Assembly (NCBI GenBank): GCA_028286665.1
Contig: JAQBRD010000019.1
Coordinates: forward strand, 1 to 51,176
Source: Candidatus Tayloriibacteriota bacterium
Lineage (GTDB): Bacteria > Patescibacteriota > Minisyncoccia > Phycocordibacterales > PALSA-1337
Direction of reading: 5' to 3'
DNA length: 51,176 nucleotides
The position numbers and the translations under genes are program-made. The stretch's first letter is position 1. The number at the start of each line of letters is the position of its first letter. Of the stretch, positions 1 through 7,348 are shown piece after piece. Under the pieces are notes generated by a model. It saw only the letters and a list, made by a program, of their open reading frames with translations, had not been told where the DNA came from and did no database searches.

Positions 1-753
1 CTCGGCACCCTCCATCCCGACCTCCAGCATCTGGTTCTCAATCGGGATGCGCTGCGCGACAAGATTAAGTTGCCTCGTTTCGATCGCGCGAAAGATATGT
101 TCGAAGGCATTAGCGGACTTATTGAAAAGGTTTCTGAAATGAAATCGAACGCCTTGGCGCGTGAGATGGCAGATCAGCTTCTGATCTACGGCATCTGGGA
201 GAAGATCCCGGGCGCTGCGGATTACCTTGCGACGAGCTACACTATCTCGAAGGGTTGGACGGTTTCAGTCGAAAAGGATATCGTCAAAGCGATTCCTGGC
301 ATGCATCGTCCGCGCCACATCACCGGGAGAATCTTCTCGTGTGTGCGGAAGATCATGGCGGGTGAACATGTCTTCGATGGAAATCTTCAATTCGTCGACG
401 TTCCTCAGGGTCCGGTGATCGGGCACGTGAAGGATAAGACGATTCGACAGCTTCTCCTCCTGTCTTCGCAGATCAAGAAGGTGCGGGCGAAAGAGGGTCT
501 CAAGCTCAACAGTGAAGAGCTTGATGCGATGTTCGCTTCAAAGTCACACATGGAGTATCTTCATTTCATGCACAGCGCGATGCGCTTGGCTGGTCTGGAT
601 AAATTCGTGCAGAAGCTCGCCGTTGAATGCGCCTGCGAATCCTCCCTGGATTCGGAAGCTGTTTCAAAGCATGCGGAAAGCATGGGTATCAATGTTACGG
701 TCAGCAACGACTGGAATCTGATTCTTATCCGAGCTGATCAGGCAGATGATTAA
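1..753 (+). CDS. Unknown protein, 5'-truncated by the window edge
   Basis: The frame is open from base 1 to the TAA at 751-753, so the gene begins upstream of the window; the TTG at 70 is only the first start-like codon inside it. About 250 residues are visible. They look soluble and mostly helical, with no membrane segment and no catalytic motif I recognise; a short Cys pair (CAC) lies near the C-terminus. It is followed at once by a strong hairpin terminator, so it is the last gene of its transcript and is not co-transcribed with mraZ. I do not recognise the family. Confidence 0.6.
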   Translation, partial: LGTLHPDLQHLVLNRDALRDKIKLPRFDRAKDMFEGISGLIEKVSEMKSNALAREMADQLLIYGIWEKIPGAADYLATSYTISKGWTVSVEKDIVKAIPGMHRPRHITGRIFSCVRKIMAGEHVFDGNLQFVDVPQGPVIGHVKDKTIRQLLLLSSQIKKVRAKEGLKLNSEELDAMFASKSHMEYLHFMHSAMRLAGLDKFVQKLAVECACESSLDSEAVSKHAESMGINVTVSNDWNLILIRADQADD

Positions 754-773
754 TGTTCGAACGATTCAAAAAA

Positions 774-813
774 GACACCTAAGGCAAAGAAATACCTTAG
801 GTGTCGTTTATTT
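774..813 (+). terminator. Intrinsic terminator after the first gene
   Basis: An 11-bp perfect stem (GACACCTAAGG at 774-784 with its complement at 795-805) is followed by a T-rich run (GTTTATTTTAT). It separates the unknown upstream gene from the mraZ promoter region. An A-run precedes the stem, so it could also work on the other strand. Confidence 0.8.
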
Positions 814-826
814 TATAGAAAAAGAC

Positions 827-846
827 TTGTGCACACCTTATCCACA
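827..846 (+). promoter_or_regulatory. Two phased DnaA-box-like sites
   Basis: TTATCCACA at 838-846 matches the DnaA-box consensus TTATNCACA exactly. TTGTGCACA at 827-835 differs from it at one base. The two sites are 11 bp apart, on the same face of the helix, and lie 20-40 bp upstream of the mraZ promoter -35. Their position suggests DnaA-linked control of the division cluster. This is inference: two nonamers alone do not prove binding. Confidence 0.45.
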
Positions 847-866
847 GAATAGGGTGTTGCATTTTG

Positions 867-895
867 TTGTTGAGTGGTATGTAGTGGTATATAAT
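867..895 (+). promoter_or_regulatory. Sigma-70-type promoter of the mraZ cluster
   Basis: TTGTTG at 867-872, a 17-bp spacer, and a consensus TATAAT at 890-895 put the start of transcription near 902, giving a leader of about 66 nt before mraZ. It is the only good promoter seen before murF, so it probably serves the whole mraZ-rsmH-ftsL-PBP-murF run. Confidence 0.7.
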
Positions 896-921
896 ACTAT
901 CGAAGTGGGAAGAAGTGGTAT
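874..921 (+). promoter_or_regulatory. Four phased GTGG repeats, probable MraZ operator
   Basis: GTGGTAT occurs at 874-880, 884-890 and 915-921, and GTGGGAA at 905-911. Starts are 10, 21 and 10 bp apart, so all four face the same side of the helix. Two copies sit inside the -35/-10 spacer and two just downstream of the predicted start. MraZ of other bacteria is known to bind direct GTGG/TGGG-type repeats about 10 bp apart next to its own promoter. The arrangement predicts autorepression. Confidence 0.65.
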
Positions 922-967
922 GAAACAGGTTTCGTTTCATCCGCAGGCACCCGCTTCAGAAACCACA

Positions 968-1417
968 ATGCTTATTGGCGAATACACTCACACTATCGAC
1001 GACAAAAACCGGCTCTCACTTCCGGCGAAATTTCGCCAGGAAATGGGGAAGAAGGTCGTCGTGACGCCGGGACTCGATAACTGTCTCTTCGTCTTCACAT
1101 TGAAGGAGTGGGAAAAATTCTCGGGCAAGCTCGCGGAGTCATCGATGCTCCAGGCGGATACCCGAAGCTTCAACCGATACATCCTCGGAGGAGCTGTCGA
1201 AGCAGACATCGATTCGATAGGACGAATTCTCGTCCCAGATTTTCTGAGAGCACGCGCTGGAATCGCTGCGACTGAAGGCGCTACGAAAGTGGCGATCATC
1301 GGCGTCCAGAGCCGCGTGGAAATTTGGAACGAGAAGTCGTGGATCGAATACAAGAAGGTGGTTGAGAAGCAGGCGGATGCGCTTGCTGAGAAATTGGGCC
1401 AGGTAGGCATGCTCTAA
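968..1417 (+). CDS. mraZ: Transcriptional regulator MraZ
   Basis: 149 residues, the usual MraZ length, beginning MLIGEYTHTIDDKNRLSLP. The two tandem SpoVT/AbrB-like halves each carry the DxxxR signature of the family: DDKNR near residue 12 and DSIGR around residue 80. The frame is open further upstream, but the ATG at 968 gives the canonical MraZ N-terminus, and the extra residues would read through the GTGG repeats and promoter, so that extension is rejected. MraZ is a DNA-binding repressor of the division and cell-wall cluster and heads it here, directly before rsmH. Four GTGG boxes upstream are the likely autoregulatory site. Confidence 0.93.
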   Translation: MLIGEYTHTIDDKNRLSLPAKFRQEMGKKVVVTPGLDNCLFVFTLKEWEKFSGKLAESSMLQADTRSFNRYILGGAVEADIDSIGRILVPDFLRARAGIAATEGATKVAIIGVQSRVEIWNEKSWIEYKKVVEKQADALAEKLGQVGML

Positions 1418-1483
1418 CTCCTTAGGGGTAAGGCATACGAGCTCCTCCTTCAGTCCGATCGAAATTCCAATCACCCTTTGTAT

Positions 1484-2428
1484 ATGACCACACGATTTCT
1501 CCATACAACAGTACTTTTACACGAGTCCATCAGCGGACTCAATATCCAGCCCGGAGACATTTATGTCGATGGAACTCTGGGTAGCGGTGGCCACGCCCTC
1601 GCAGCACTTGATGCTGCACAAGGCAAGGTCACGGTAATCGGCCTCGACCAGGACGAAGACGCGATCGGACGGGCGACAGCCCGGCTCGAAGATCATGCGA
1701 AGTCGCATGCATATGCGTCGACCGTCATTCTGCGCCAGGCCAATTATCGTGACCTCGACCGGGTGCTTGATGACCTCCGCATTCCGCTGGTGAACAGGAT
1801 CATGCTCGACTTGGGGCTTTCGTCCGATCAGTTCGAGACATCGAACCGCGGATTCAGCTTCAAGGAGAACGAGCCGCTGCTCATGACATTCGACCGAAGC
1901 CCGATCGACAAGCTCGGCATGCTCACGGCCAAGGAGATCGTCAATGAATGGGAAGAGGCGAGTCTCGCGGACATCATCTACGGATACGGGGAAGAGCGCT
2001 ACGCTCGACGGATCGCGAAGGCGATCGTCGAAGCTCGCGCGATCCAGCCGATCCGCAGCACGAGCGAGCTCGTCGAGATCGTGAAGAAGGCGACGCCCTT
2101 CACCTATCATCACGGCAAGATCCACCCGGCGACCCGGACATTTCAGGCGCTCCGGATCACGGTGAATGACGAACTCAATGCGCTCAAGGATGGCATTCGG
2201 AAAGGCTTCGAGCGGCTTGCTCCAGGCGGACGGATGGCCATCATCTCATTCCATAGTCTCGAAGATCGAATCGTGAAGCATGCATTCAAGGCGCTCTCTG
2301 ACGAAACAGAGGACTCGCCGGCGAAAGCGAAGCTCATCACGAAGAAGCCGATCGCTCCGCAGTACGAGGAGGTCAGGGCAAATCCTCGATCGCGCAGCTC
2401 CAAGCTCCGCATCATCGAGAAGCTCTAA
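1484..2428 (+). CDS. rsmH: 16S rRNA (cytosine-1402-N4) methyltransferase RsmH
   Basis: RsmH (MraW) methylates N4 of C1402 in 16S rRNA using S-adenosylmethionine. The 314-residue product starts MTTRFLHTTVLLHE and has the family SAM-binding motif DGTLGSGGHA at about 29-38, the LDQDED acid loop, LDLGLSSDQ, and the late motifs HPATRTFQALRI and SFHSLEDRIVK, so the protein is complete. A TTG two codons upstream is open, but the ATG at 1484 fits better. It lies 66 nt after mraZ in the conserved order mraZ-rsmH-ftsL and is presumably co-transcribed. Confidence 0.95.
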   Translation: MTTRFLHTTVLLHESISGLNIQPGDIYVDGTLGSGGHALAALDAAQGKVTVIGLDQDEDAIGRATARLEDHAKSHAYASTVILRQANYRDLDRVLDDLRIPLVNRIMLDLGLSSDQFETSNRGFSFKENEPLLMTFDRSPIDKLGMLTAKEIVNEWEEASLADIIYGYGEERYARRIAKAIVEARAIQPIRSTSELVEIVKKATPFTYHHGKIHPATRTFQALRITVNDELNALKDGIRKGFERLAPGGRMAIISFHSLEDRIVKHAFKALSDETEDSPAKAKLITKKPIAPQYEEVRANPRSRSSKLRIIEKL

Positions 2429-2458
2429 ACGCAGAATTTTTTACACGCAATTTCACAT

Positions 2459-2788
2459 ATGACAAAAGTAATCGCACAACAAGCAAGGAACATCATGAAC
2501 TACCGCGAGGCGGTCTTCGTGGTGCTCGTGTCGTGCTTCGCGCTTTCGCTCGTCTGGTACGGATACTCGGTACGCCAGGCCATCGTCAATGTCGTCCAGA
2601 GAGAGGCTGTGGTCAAGCAGATCCAGCAGAAGAGCAGCGAGGTCGCCGATCTTGAGACGAAATATTTCACATTGAAGAACGGCGTCTCGATCGAGCTCGC
2701 GCACAAGGAAGGTTTCAGGGAGGCTCCGGTGAGCATGTTCATATCGAAGAAGTCGCTCGGTGCGCTCACATACGGCAATCATATCTAA
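2459..2788 (+). CDS. FtsL/FtsB-like division protein
   Basis: 109 residues with the layout of FtsL/FtsB (septum-formation initiator): a short cytoplasmic N-terminus, one membrane segment at about 18-38 (AVFVVLVSCFALSLVWYGY), then a predicted coiled coil (residues about 45-75, including QREAVVKQIQQKSSEVADLE) outside the membrane. In other bacteria such proteins form the FtsQLB scaffold at the septum. Sequence identity in this family is low, so the call rests on topology and on the position between rsmH and the transpeptidase gene. The stop TAA directly abuts the next ATG, suggesting coupled translation. Confidence 0.7.
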   Translation: MTKVIAQQARNIMNYREAVFVVLVSCFALSLVWYGYSVRQAIVNVVQREAVVKQIQQKSSEVADLETKYFTLKNGVSIELAHKEGFREAPVSMFISKKSLGALTYGNHI

Positions 2789-4498
2789 ATGAAAGGCGCT
2801 GCTACAACGCGGATCCGCATTATTCTCGGGATAGTGGTCTTCGTCGCGCTCATTCTCGTGGCGAAGCTGTATAGCGTGCAGATCATGCACGGTTCGGATT
2901 ATCAGAGCAAGGCGGATCGTCAGTATGTGAAGCCGAATACGACGCTGTTCGATCGAGGTTCGATATTCTTTGAAACGAAGGACGGCACGCGCGTCGGAGC
3001 CGCGACGATGAAGGACGGCTTCACGCTGTCGATCGTTCCTGCGCTCGTGAAGAATGAGCAGGCGACATACGACGCGCTCAATAAGATCACGCCTGTCGAC
3101 AAGAAGTCTTTCATGGAAAAAGCTGCGAAGAAAACGGATCCGTATGAAGAGGTGAAGAAGCGCGTCGACCGCGAATCCGGCCTTGCCATCGCTGCGCTCA
3201 ATCTCCCCGGCGTCGGCGTCTACAAGGACATCTGGAGAGTCTATCCGGGCAATGTCACGGCATCGCAGACGATCGGCCTCGTCGGATTCAAGGGCGATGA
3301 GATCGCTGGAAGATACGGGCTCGAAAGCTTCTATGAGGATGTGCTCCGGCGAAACGCTGGCGGCAATCATGTGAATTTCTTCGCAGAGATCTTCGCGGAC
3401 ATCAAGACGAGCGTCTTTAGCGGGGATTCTGCTCAGGGAGACGTAGTCACCTCGATCGAGCCGTCGGTGCAGGACTTCCTTCAGAAGGAGATCGCCGCGA
3501 CGCAGGACAAATGGCACTCGGATTCCATCGGCGGCATCGTCATCGATCCGAATACCGGCGAGATCATCGCGATGGCATCGCTGCCCAATTTCAATCCGAA
3601 CGATGTTTCCGGAGTGAAGGATCCCAAGGTCTTCTCGAATCCGCTCGTCGAGAACAATTACGAGATGGGATCGATCATCAAGCCGCTCACGATGGCGGCA
3701 GGCCTCGATTCCGGCGCTATCAAGCCTGAAACCACCTATGATGACAAGGGCTTCATCGAACTCAATACGAAGCGCATCAGCAACTTCGACGGCAAAGCTC
3801 GCGGTGTCATCCCGATGCAGGAGGTTCTCAGCCAGTCGCTCAACGTCGGTTCTGCCTGGATCGAATCGAGGACCGGGAATGAGAAATTCGCGCAGTATTT
3901 CCGCAGCTTCGGCATCGGCGAGCTTACCGGCATCGATCAGCCGAACGAGCAGAAAGGGCTCGTCACGAACCTCAAGAGCACCCGCGATGTCGAGTATGCG
4001 ACTGCGGCTTTCGGACAGGGAATCGCCATGACGCCGATCGCTACTGCTCGCGCGCTTTCTGTCCTCGCAAGCGGCGGCAAGCTCTTCCGTCCGCATATCG
4101 CCGACAAGATCGAGTATACGCTCGGCACATCGAAGGTCATCGACGGAGGCGTTCCGGTGCAGGTCCTCAAGCCTGAAACAACCGACGAAGTCACGCGCAT
4201 GCTCGTCCAGGTCGTCGACAAGGTGCTCAAGAAAGGCGAAGTGAAGATGGAGCATTACAGCATCGCAGCGAAGACTGGAACGGCGCAGATTGCAGATCAT
4301 GTGAACGGGGGGTATTATAAGGACCGATACCTCCATTCATTCTTCGGGTATTTCCCGGCCTACAAGCCGAAATTCCTCGTCTTCCTCTATCATTATCATC
4401 CGAAGGGGGCAGAGTATGCTTCAGAGACGCTCACGGATCCTTTCATCGATATCACGAAATTCCTCATCAGCTATTATCAGATTCCGCCGGACAGATAA
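2789..4498 (+). CDS. Peptidoglycan D,D-transpeptidase (FtsI/PBP2-like)
   Basis: Class B penicillin-binding protein of 569 residues that would cross-link septal peptidoglycan outside the membrane. It has an N-terminal membrane anchor (about 9-30), a dimerisation-type domain, and a transpeptidase domain with all three active-site motifs: SIIK with the acylated Ser at 295, SLN at 350-352, and KTGTA at 495-499. No C-terminal PASTA repeats follow. The start directly abuts the ftsL-like stop, and the position before murF matches ftsI in division clusters. FtsI and PBP2 cannot be told apart with certainty from sequence alone; synteny favours FtsI. Confidence 0.88.
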   Translation: MKGAATTRIRIILGIVVFVALILVAKLYSVQIMHGSDYQSKADRQYVKPNTTLFDRGSIFFETKDGTRVGAATMKDGFTLSIVPALVKNEQATYDALNKITPVDKKSFMEKAAKKTDPYEEVKKRVDRESGLAIAALNLPGVGVYKDIWRVYPGNVTASQTIGLVGFKGDEIAGRYGLESFYEDVLRRNAGGNHVNFFAEIFADIKTSVFSGDSAQGDVVTSIEPSVQDFLQKEIAATQDKWHSDSIGGIVIDPNTGEIIAMASLPNFNPNDVSGVKDPKVFSNPLVENNYEMGSIIKPLTMAAGLDSGAIKPETTYDDKGFIELNTKRISNFDGKARGVIPMQEVLSQSLNVGSAWIESRTGNEKFAQYFRSFGIGELTGIDQPNEQKGLVTNLKSTRDVEYATAAFGQGIAMTPIATARALSVLASGGKLFRPHIADKIEYTLGTSKVIDGGVPVQVLKPETTDEVTRMLVQVVDKVLKKGEVKMEHYSIAAKTGTAQIADHVNGGYYKDRYLHSFFGYFPAYKPKFLVFLYHYHPKGAEYASETLTDPFIDITKFLISYYQIPPDR

Positions 4499-4510
4499 CC
4501 ATCACGTCGC

Positions 4511-5962
4511 ATGAAATCACTCATCAAGAACATCATCTCAGTCATCCTCGAAATCGAATGCCGATTCGTATTGAAGAAATACAAGCCGTCGATCATCGTC
4601 GTCACCGGCAGCAACGGCAAGACATCGACGAAGGATGCGATCTACACGGTGCTTTCGTCTGCGAAGAATGCTGCGTCAGACAGCTCCGGGATGAAGCAGC
4701 GGGGAATCCGCCGCAGCGAGAAGAGCTTCAACAGCGAGCTCGGCGTGCCGCTCACGATCCTCGGCTGCGACAATCCGTGGGGCAGCATCATCGGCTGGCT
4801 CGGCGTGATCTCCCATGGCATCGAGCTCATTATTTTCAAGACTGAATTCCCATCGACACTCATCCTCGAAGTCGGCGCGGACCGTCCCGGCGACATCAAG
4901 CGCGTCGCCCGATGGATCAAGCCGGATATTTCCGTAGTCACAAAGATCGGCAAGGTGCCAGTCCATATCGAATTCTTCCCGACACGCGAAGCGCTCGTCG
5001 AAGAGAAGCTCGCGCTCGCTCGCGTCAACAAGCCTCAGGGCAAGCTCGTCCTCCCGGCTGATGATGCGGACATTCTTGCGGTACGCAAAGACAATCCTGT
5101 CGGAGCACTCACGTACGGCGTCGATGTCCACGCTGATGTCAGCGCGACCTATGTCGATGCTATCTATGCGGATCGGACGGATGAAACAGGGGGCGTCATC
5201 CGCGTTCCTGCCGGCGTCTCTTTCAAGCTCAATTATCTCGGCAATAGCGTTCCGGTGCGCATCATGGGCGTGCTCGGCGTGCAGCATGTGTATCCGCTCG
5301 TAGCTGCGGCTGCAGTCGGCTTTGCCCGCGGCATGACGCTCACTGCCGTCATCGAATCATTCGGCGAGCACAAGCCGCCGGCCGGACGCATGAACGTCCT
5401 CGAAGGCAAGAATGGCAGCACGATCATCGACGATACGTACAATGCTTCTCCTGACGCGGTCACTGAAGCACTCGCGACATTGCGCGGAGTGAAGGTAAGC
5501 GATGAGGGACGGAAGATGGCGGTGCTCGGCGACATGATGGAGCTCGGCAAATTCTCCCAAGACGAGCATAAGAAGATCGGCGCGCTTGTTGCTGAAATTC
5601 TCATGGGCGAATGTCTCAGGGACGGTCTCAAGGATGGCATTGCGAAAGAAGGTGGAATCTCGAGCTGCACCGTCGGCGCGCTCGCGTCCCGCAATCTCCT
5701 CGTGACTGTAGGCCAGCGGGCGAAGATGATCCGAGACGGCGCGATCGATGCAGGCATGCCCGAATCTGCTATCCTCTCATTCGACTCTTCTGCTGAAGCC
5801 GGTGCCGAGATCGCCAAGATCGTACAGAAAGGCGACATCGTCCTCGTGAAGGGTTCGCAGTCGCCCCGCATGGAACGAGTCTCGTATGCGTTGCTCATAG
5901 ACCAGAAGCGGGCAGCGGAACTGCTCGTGCGGCAGGATGCAGAGTGGCTTGCGAAGAAGTAA
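4511..5962 (+). CDS. murF: UDP-MurNAc-tripeptide--D-Ala-D-Ala ligase (MurF-like)
   Basis: MurF adds the D-Ala-D-Ala dipeptide to the UDP-muramyl tripeptide in the cytoplasm with ATP. The 483-residue product has the Mur-ligase P-loop GSNGKTST at 33-40, the central acidic motif LEVGADRPGD, the DDTYNASPDAV motif and GDMMELG typical of MurF. Oddly, the P-loop lies only 33 residues in, whereas the classical UDP-substrate-binding N-terminal domain of about 100 residues would precede it; here a short helix replaces it. It is the last gene of the cluster, 12 nt after the transpeptidase. Ddl at 31.8 kb would supply its dipeptide. Confidence 0.85.
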   Translation: MKSLIKNIISVILEIECRFVLKKYKPSIIVVTGSNGKTSTKDAIYTVLSSAKNAASDSSGMKQRGIRRSEKSFNSELGVPLTILGCDNPWGSIIGWLGVISHGIELIIFKTEFPSTLILEVGADRPGDIKRVARWIKPDISVVTKIGKVPVHIEFFPTREALVEEKLALARVNKPQGKLVLPADDADILAVRKDNPVGALTYGVDVHADVSATYVDAIYADRTDETGGVIRVPAGVSFKLNYLGNSVPVRIMGVLGVQHVYPLVAAAAVGFARGMTLTAVIESFGEHKPPAGRMNVLEGKNGSTIIDDTYNASPDAVTEALATLRGVKVSDEGRKMAVLGDMMELGKFSQDEHKKIGALVAEILMGECLRDGLKDGIAKEGGISSCTVGALASRNLLVTVGQRAKMIRDGAIDAGMPESAILSFDSSAEAGAEIAKIVQKGDIVLVKGSQSPRMERVSYALLIDQKRAAELLVRQDAEWLAKK

Positions 5963-5969
5963 GAATTCT

Positions 5970-6112
5970 TGTAGTCTTACTTTGCATGATATATCGGGAC
6001 GCAGGGGTTTCCTGCTGGAAACCCCTTATTCTTGGACTGCGCCAAGCGCGATTCTGGTGAATCGTCTTCGGTCCTCGAAATGTCCCTCCATATCATGCAA
6101 AGTAAGACTACA
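5970..6112. other. Long perfect inverted repeat enclosing several hairpins
   Basis: A 23-bp perfect inverted repeat (5970-5992 with 6090-6112) is continued, after a 3x3 internal loop, by GGGAC 5996-6000 with GTCCC 6082-6086. Inside it are a 10-bp hairpin with a TGCT loop (6003-6026), a 5-bp stem CTTGG/CCAAG (6031-6046), a 6-bp stem CGATTC/GAATCG with a TGGT loop (6049-6064), and TTCG/CGAA (6067-6079). As RNA this would be a multibranched fold closed by one long stem. It fills the gap between murF and tRNA-Glu. It may be a structured RNA, a processing or termination signal for murF, or a small mobile element with terminal inverted repeats. Confidence 0.6.
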
Positions 6113-6131
6113 CAAATCTCTGTGTGTTTAC

Positions 6132-6203
6132 GGCCCTATCGTCTAACGGTTAGGACACGGCCTTCTCAAGGCTGTAATTAGAGTTCGATTCTCTATAGGG
6201 TCA
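6132..6203 (+). tRNA. tRNA-Glu (anticodon CTC)
   Basis: The cloverleaf can be drawn by hand: acceptor GGCCCTA/TAGGGTC (one G-T pair), a D-arm containing GTCTAACGGTTAGGAC, anticodon stem CGGCC/GGCTG with loop TTCTCAA (anticodon CTC), and T-arm TAGAG-TTCGATT-CTCTA. The discriminator is A. The next bases are CACCA, not CCA, so the 3' CCA must be added by an enzyme. A 17-bp terminator stem follows at once. Confidence 0.93.
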
Positions 6204-6205
6204 CA

Positions 6206-6247
6206 CCAAAAGAAAAAGACAGCTCCGATGCTGTCTTTTTCTTTTGG
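6206..6247 (+). terminator. tRNA-Glu terminator
   Basis: A 17-bp perfect stem (6206-6222 with 6231-6247) around the 8-nt loop CTCCGATG; the 3' arm contains the T-rich run CTTTTTCTTTT. It starts two bases after the tRNA discriminator, as for the tRNA-Ala terminator in this window. Confidence 0.85.
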
Positions 6248-6254
6248 CTGCTGA

Positions 6255-6354
6255 TTCTGCAGAGAATCGAAAGCCGGAAGGAGTGGAGTCGACTGAGGCC
6301 GGGTCGGGAGCCGAGTCGGCAGGCGAGGACTCCTGACCGATTCTCTATAGGTCA
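6255..6354 (+). repeat. tRNA-linked repeat, copy A (tRNA-Glu type)
   Basis: First of three copies of a repeat found after tRNA genes here. It begins TTCTGC (6255-6260), then AGAGAATCGAA (6261-6271), the exact complement of the T-arm 3' side of the tRNA-Glu just upstream. Then come the conserved core GAAAGCCGGAAG (6269-6280) and CGACTGAGGCCGGGTCG (6290-6306; one mismatch in 17 to copy B). It ends with a sense copy of the tRNA T-arm/acceptor, CGATTCTCTATAGG (6338-6351), identical over 14 nt to 6186-6199. The two tRNA-derived parts are inverted relative to each other. Confidence 0.7.
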
Positions 6355-6418
6355 ATTTTGCCCATCCAAGAAACCGCACCTTGTAGCACCGAGTTTAAAT
6401 CTGTGGCAATATAGTCCT

Positions 6419-6796
6419 ATGTCGTCATTACTCGATATGCTTACCGGATTAAGAAAAGACCCAACACTCGTTGCACAGCTTTATGGACAGTTATTTGATG
6501 CAAAGTACTTTTCTCTTGTTCGCAAAGGGACAGAACACTCTTTGAGTGCAACAGAGTTCCTTACTTATAATGCCAAAGATGGGATCAAAGAACTCCCTCT
6601 TTTCACGGCAGACAAATTTATCATAAGCAATCTTCCGCATCAAACGATGGCGATTCAGCTTGGTGGACGATTATTTTGGACGAGATTACTCGATGTTGTG
6701 GAAACCGGAAAGTGTGAAGTCGCAATTGATCCCGGACAACCTCACGGCATCAGACTTACAAAAGAGATGATATTGGGGATGATCGCAACACACTAA
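6419..6796 (+). CDS. SseB-N-like domain protein
   Basis: 125 residues, soluble, no signal peptide. The order of a central ELPLFTADKF motif, a hydrophobic middle and a C-terminal VAIDPGQPHGIRLTKE resembles the SseB N-terminal domain family (small proteins of largely unknown role), but this is a by-eye match. Codon use is visibly richer in A and T than in the neighbouring housekeeping genes. The gene starts about 65 bp after the end of a tRNA-linked repeat, which fits acquired cargo next to tRNA-Glu. A TATAGT lies immediately upstream of the ATG. Confidence 0.55.
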   Translation: MSSLLDMLTGLRKDPTLVAQLYGQLFDAKYFSLVRKGTEHSLSATEFLTYNAKDGIKELPLFTADKFIISNLPHQTMAIQLGGRLFWTRLLDVVETGKCEVAIDPGQPHGIRLTKEMILGMIATH

Positions 6797-6923
6797 ATAT
6801 GTTATAAAAGGGGCTGTATTAGCAAGTTCGATGGGAATTGTAATTAACATGAGGTTCTGAAAAAATATTGCTCATTATACAAGAGTATGGTATTTTCACG
6901 TCTGACTTACTTGCGCATTTCCT

Positions 6924-7289
6924 ATGAAAAAGTACCCGATTCTCTATCAGAAATTCATCCAGGTCAGAAAGCAATTCAAAAACCTGCGGAGCATGGCGGA
7001 AGTCCTCAAGTGTTTCCCGGGTTTCGAAAATATAGGCCATACTACCTTAGTTCGGTGGGCGAAAGGAGCTAAGAATGAGACGCTCGGACAGTTAGCAAAT
7101 TGGAAGCTTGAAAAAGCTCTTGACTTACTGGAAGCTGAAAAAACGCATTCGGACAGCAACGCTGTAACCAAAGAGGCGAAAGAGTTGCTGAGGCAGACAA
7201 GATTGTTCATCGTTCAAGCAAAAAGCTACTTGTCTACCGCAGTCGCAATCGAGCGCCGTTTAAAAGCTGCCGTTCAGAAAAAGCATTAA
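6924..7289 (+). CDS. Small helical protein with a possible helix-turn-helix
   Basis: 121 residues, basic and predicted to be almost all helical. Residues about 20-48 (MAEVLKCFPGF, then HTTLVRWAKG) look like a helix-turn-helix with a recognition helix, so a DNA-binding role is possible. The rest is an amphipathic, Lys/Glu-rich helical region with coiled-coil potential. A+T-rich codon use matches the SseB-like gene upstream and differs from the surroundings. No good Shine-Dalgarno precedes the ATG. I do not recognise a named family. Confidence 0.55.
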   Translation: MKKYPILYQKFIQVRKQFKNLRSMAEVLKCFPGFENIGHTTLVRWAKGAKNETLGQLANWKLEKALDLLEAEKTHSDSNAVTKEAKELLRQTRLFIVQAKSYLSTAVAIERRLKAAVQKKH

Positions 7290-7348
7290 TTATGATGGTG
7301 GTCAGACCACTAAGTTAGAAGAAACTTGTTAAATCTTCAAGAAATCTG

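Noticed and set aside
827-895. Chromosomal origin of replication
   Set aside because: Only two DnaA-box-like sites, no dnaA or dnaN nearby, and no clear A+T-rich unwinding region beyond the promoter; a regulatory role is simpler.
2453-4336. 627-codon open frame on the minus strand across ftsL-like and transpeptidase genes
   Set aside because: It is a shadow: Asp/Glu/Arg/Leu-rich composition typical of the antisense of C-ending codons, and the plus strand codes clear FtsL-like and PBP motifs.
5970-6112. Integron attC site
   Set aside because: The palindrome lacks the GTTRRRY/RYYYAAC core sites, and no integrase or cassette array is near.
6143-6379. Minus-strand open frame antisense to tRNA-Glu and repeat A
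   Set aside because: The protein would be read through a tRNA, a terminator and a repeat. Such antisense-tRNA frames are a known source of false genes.
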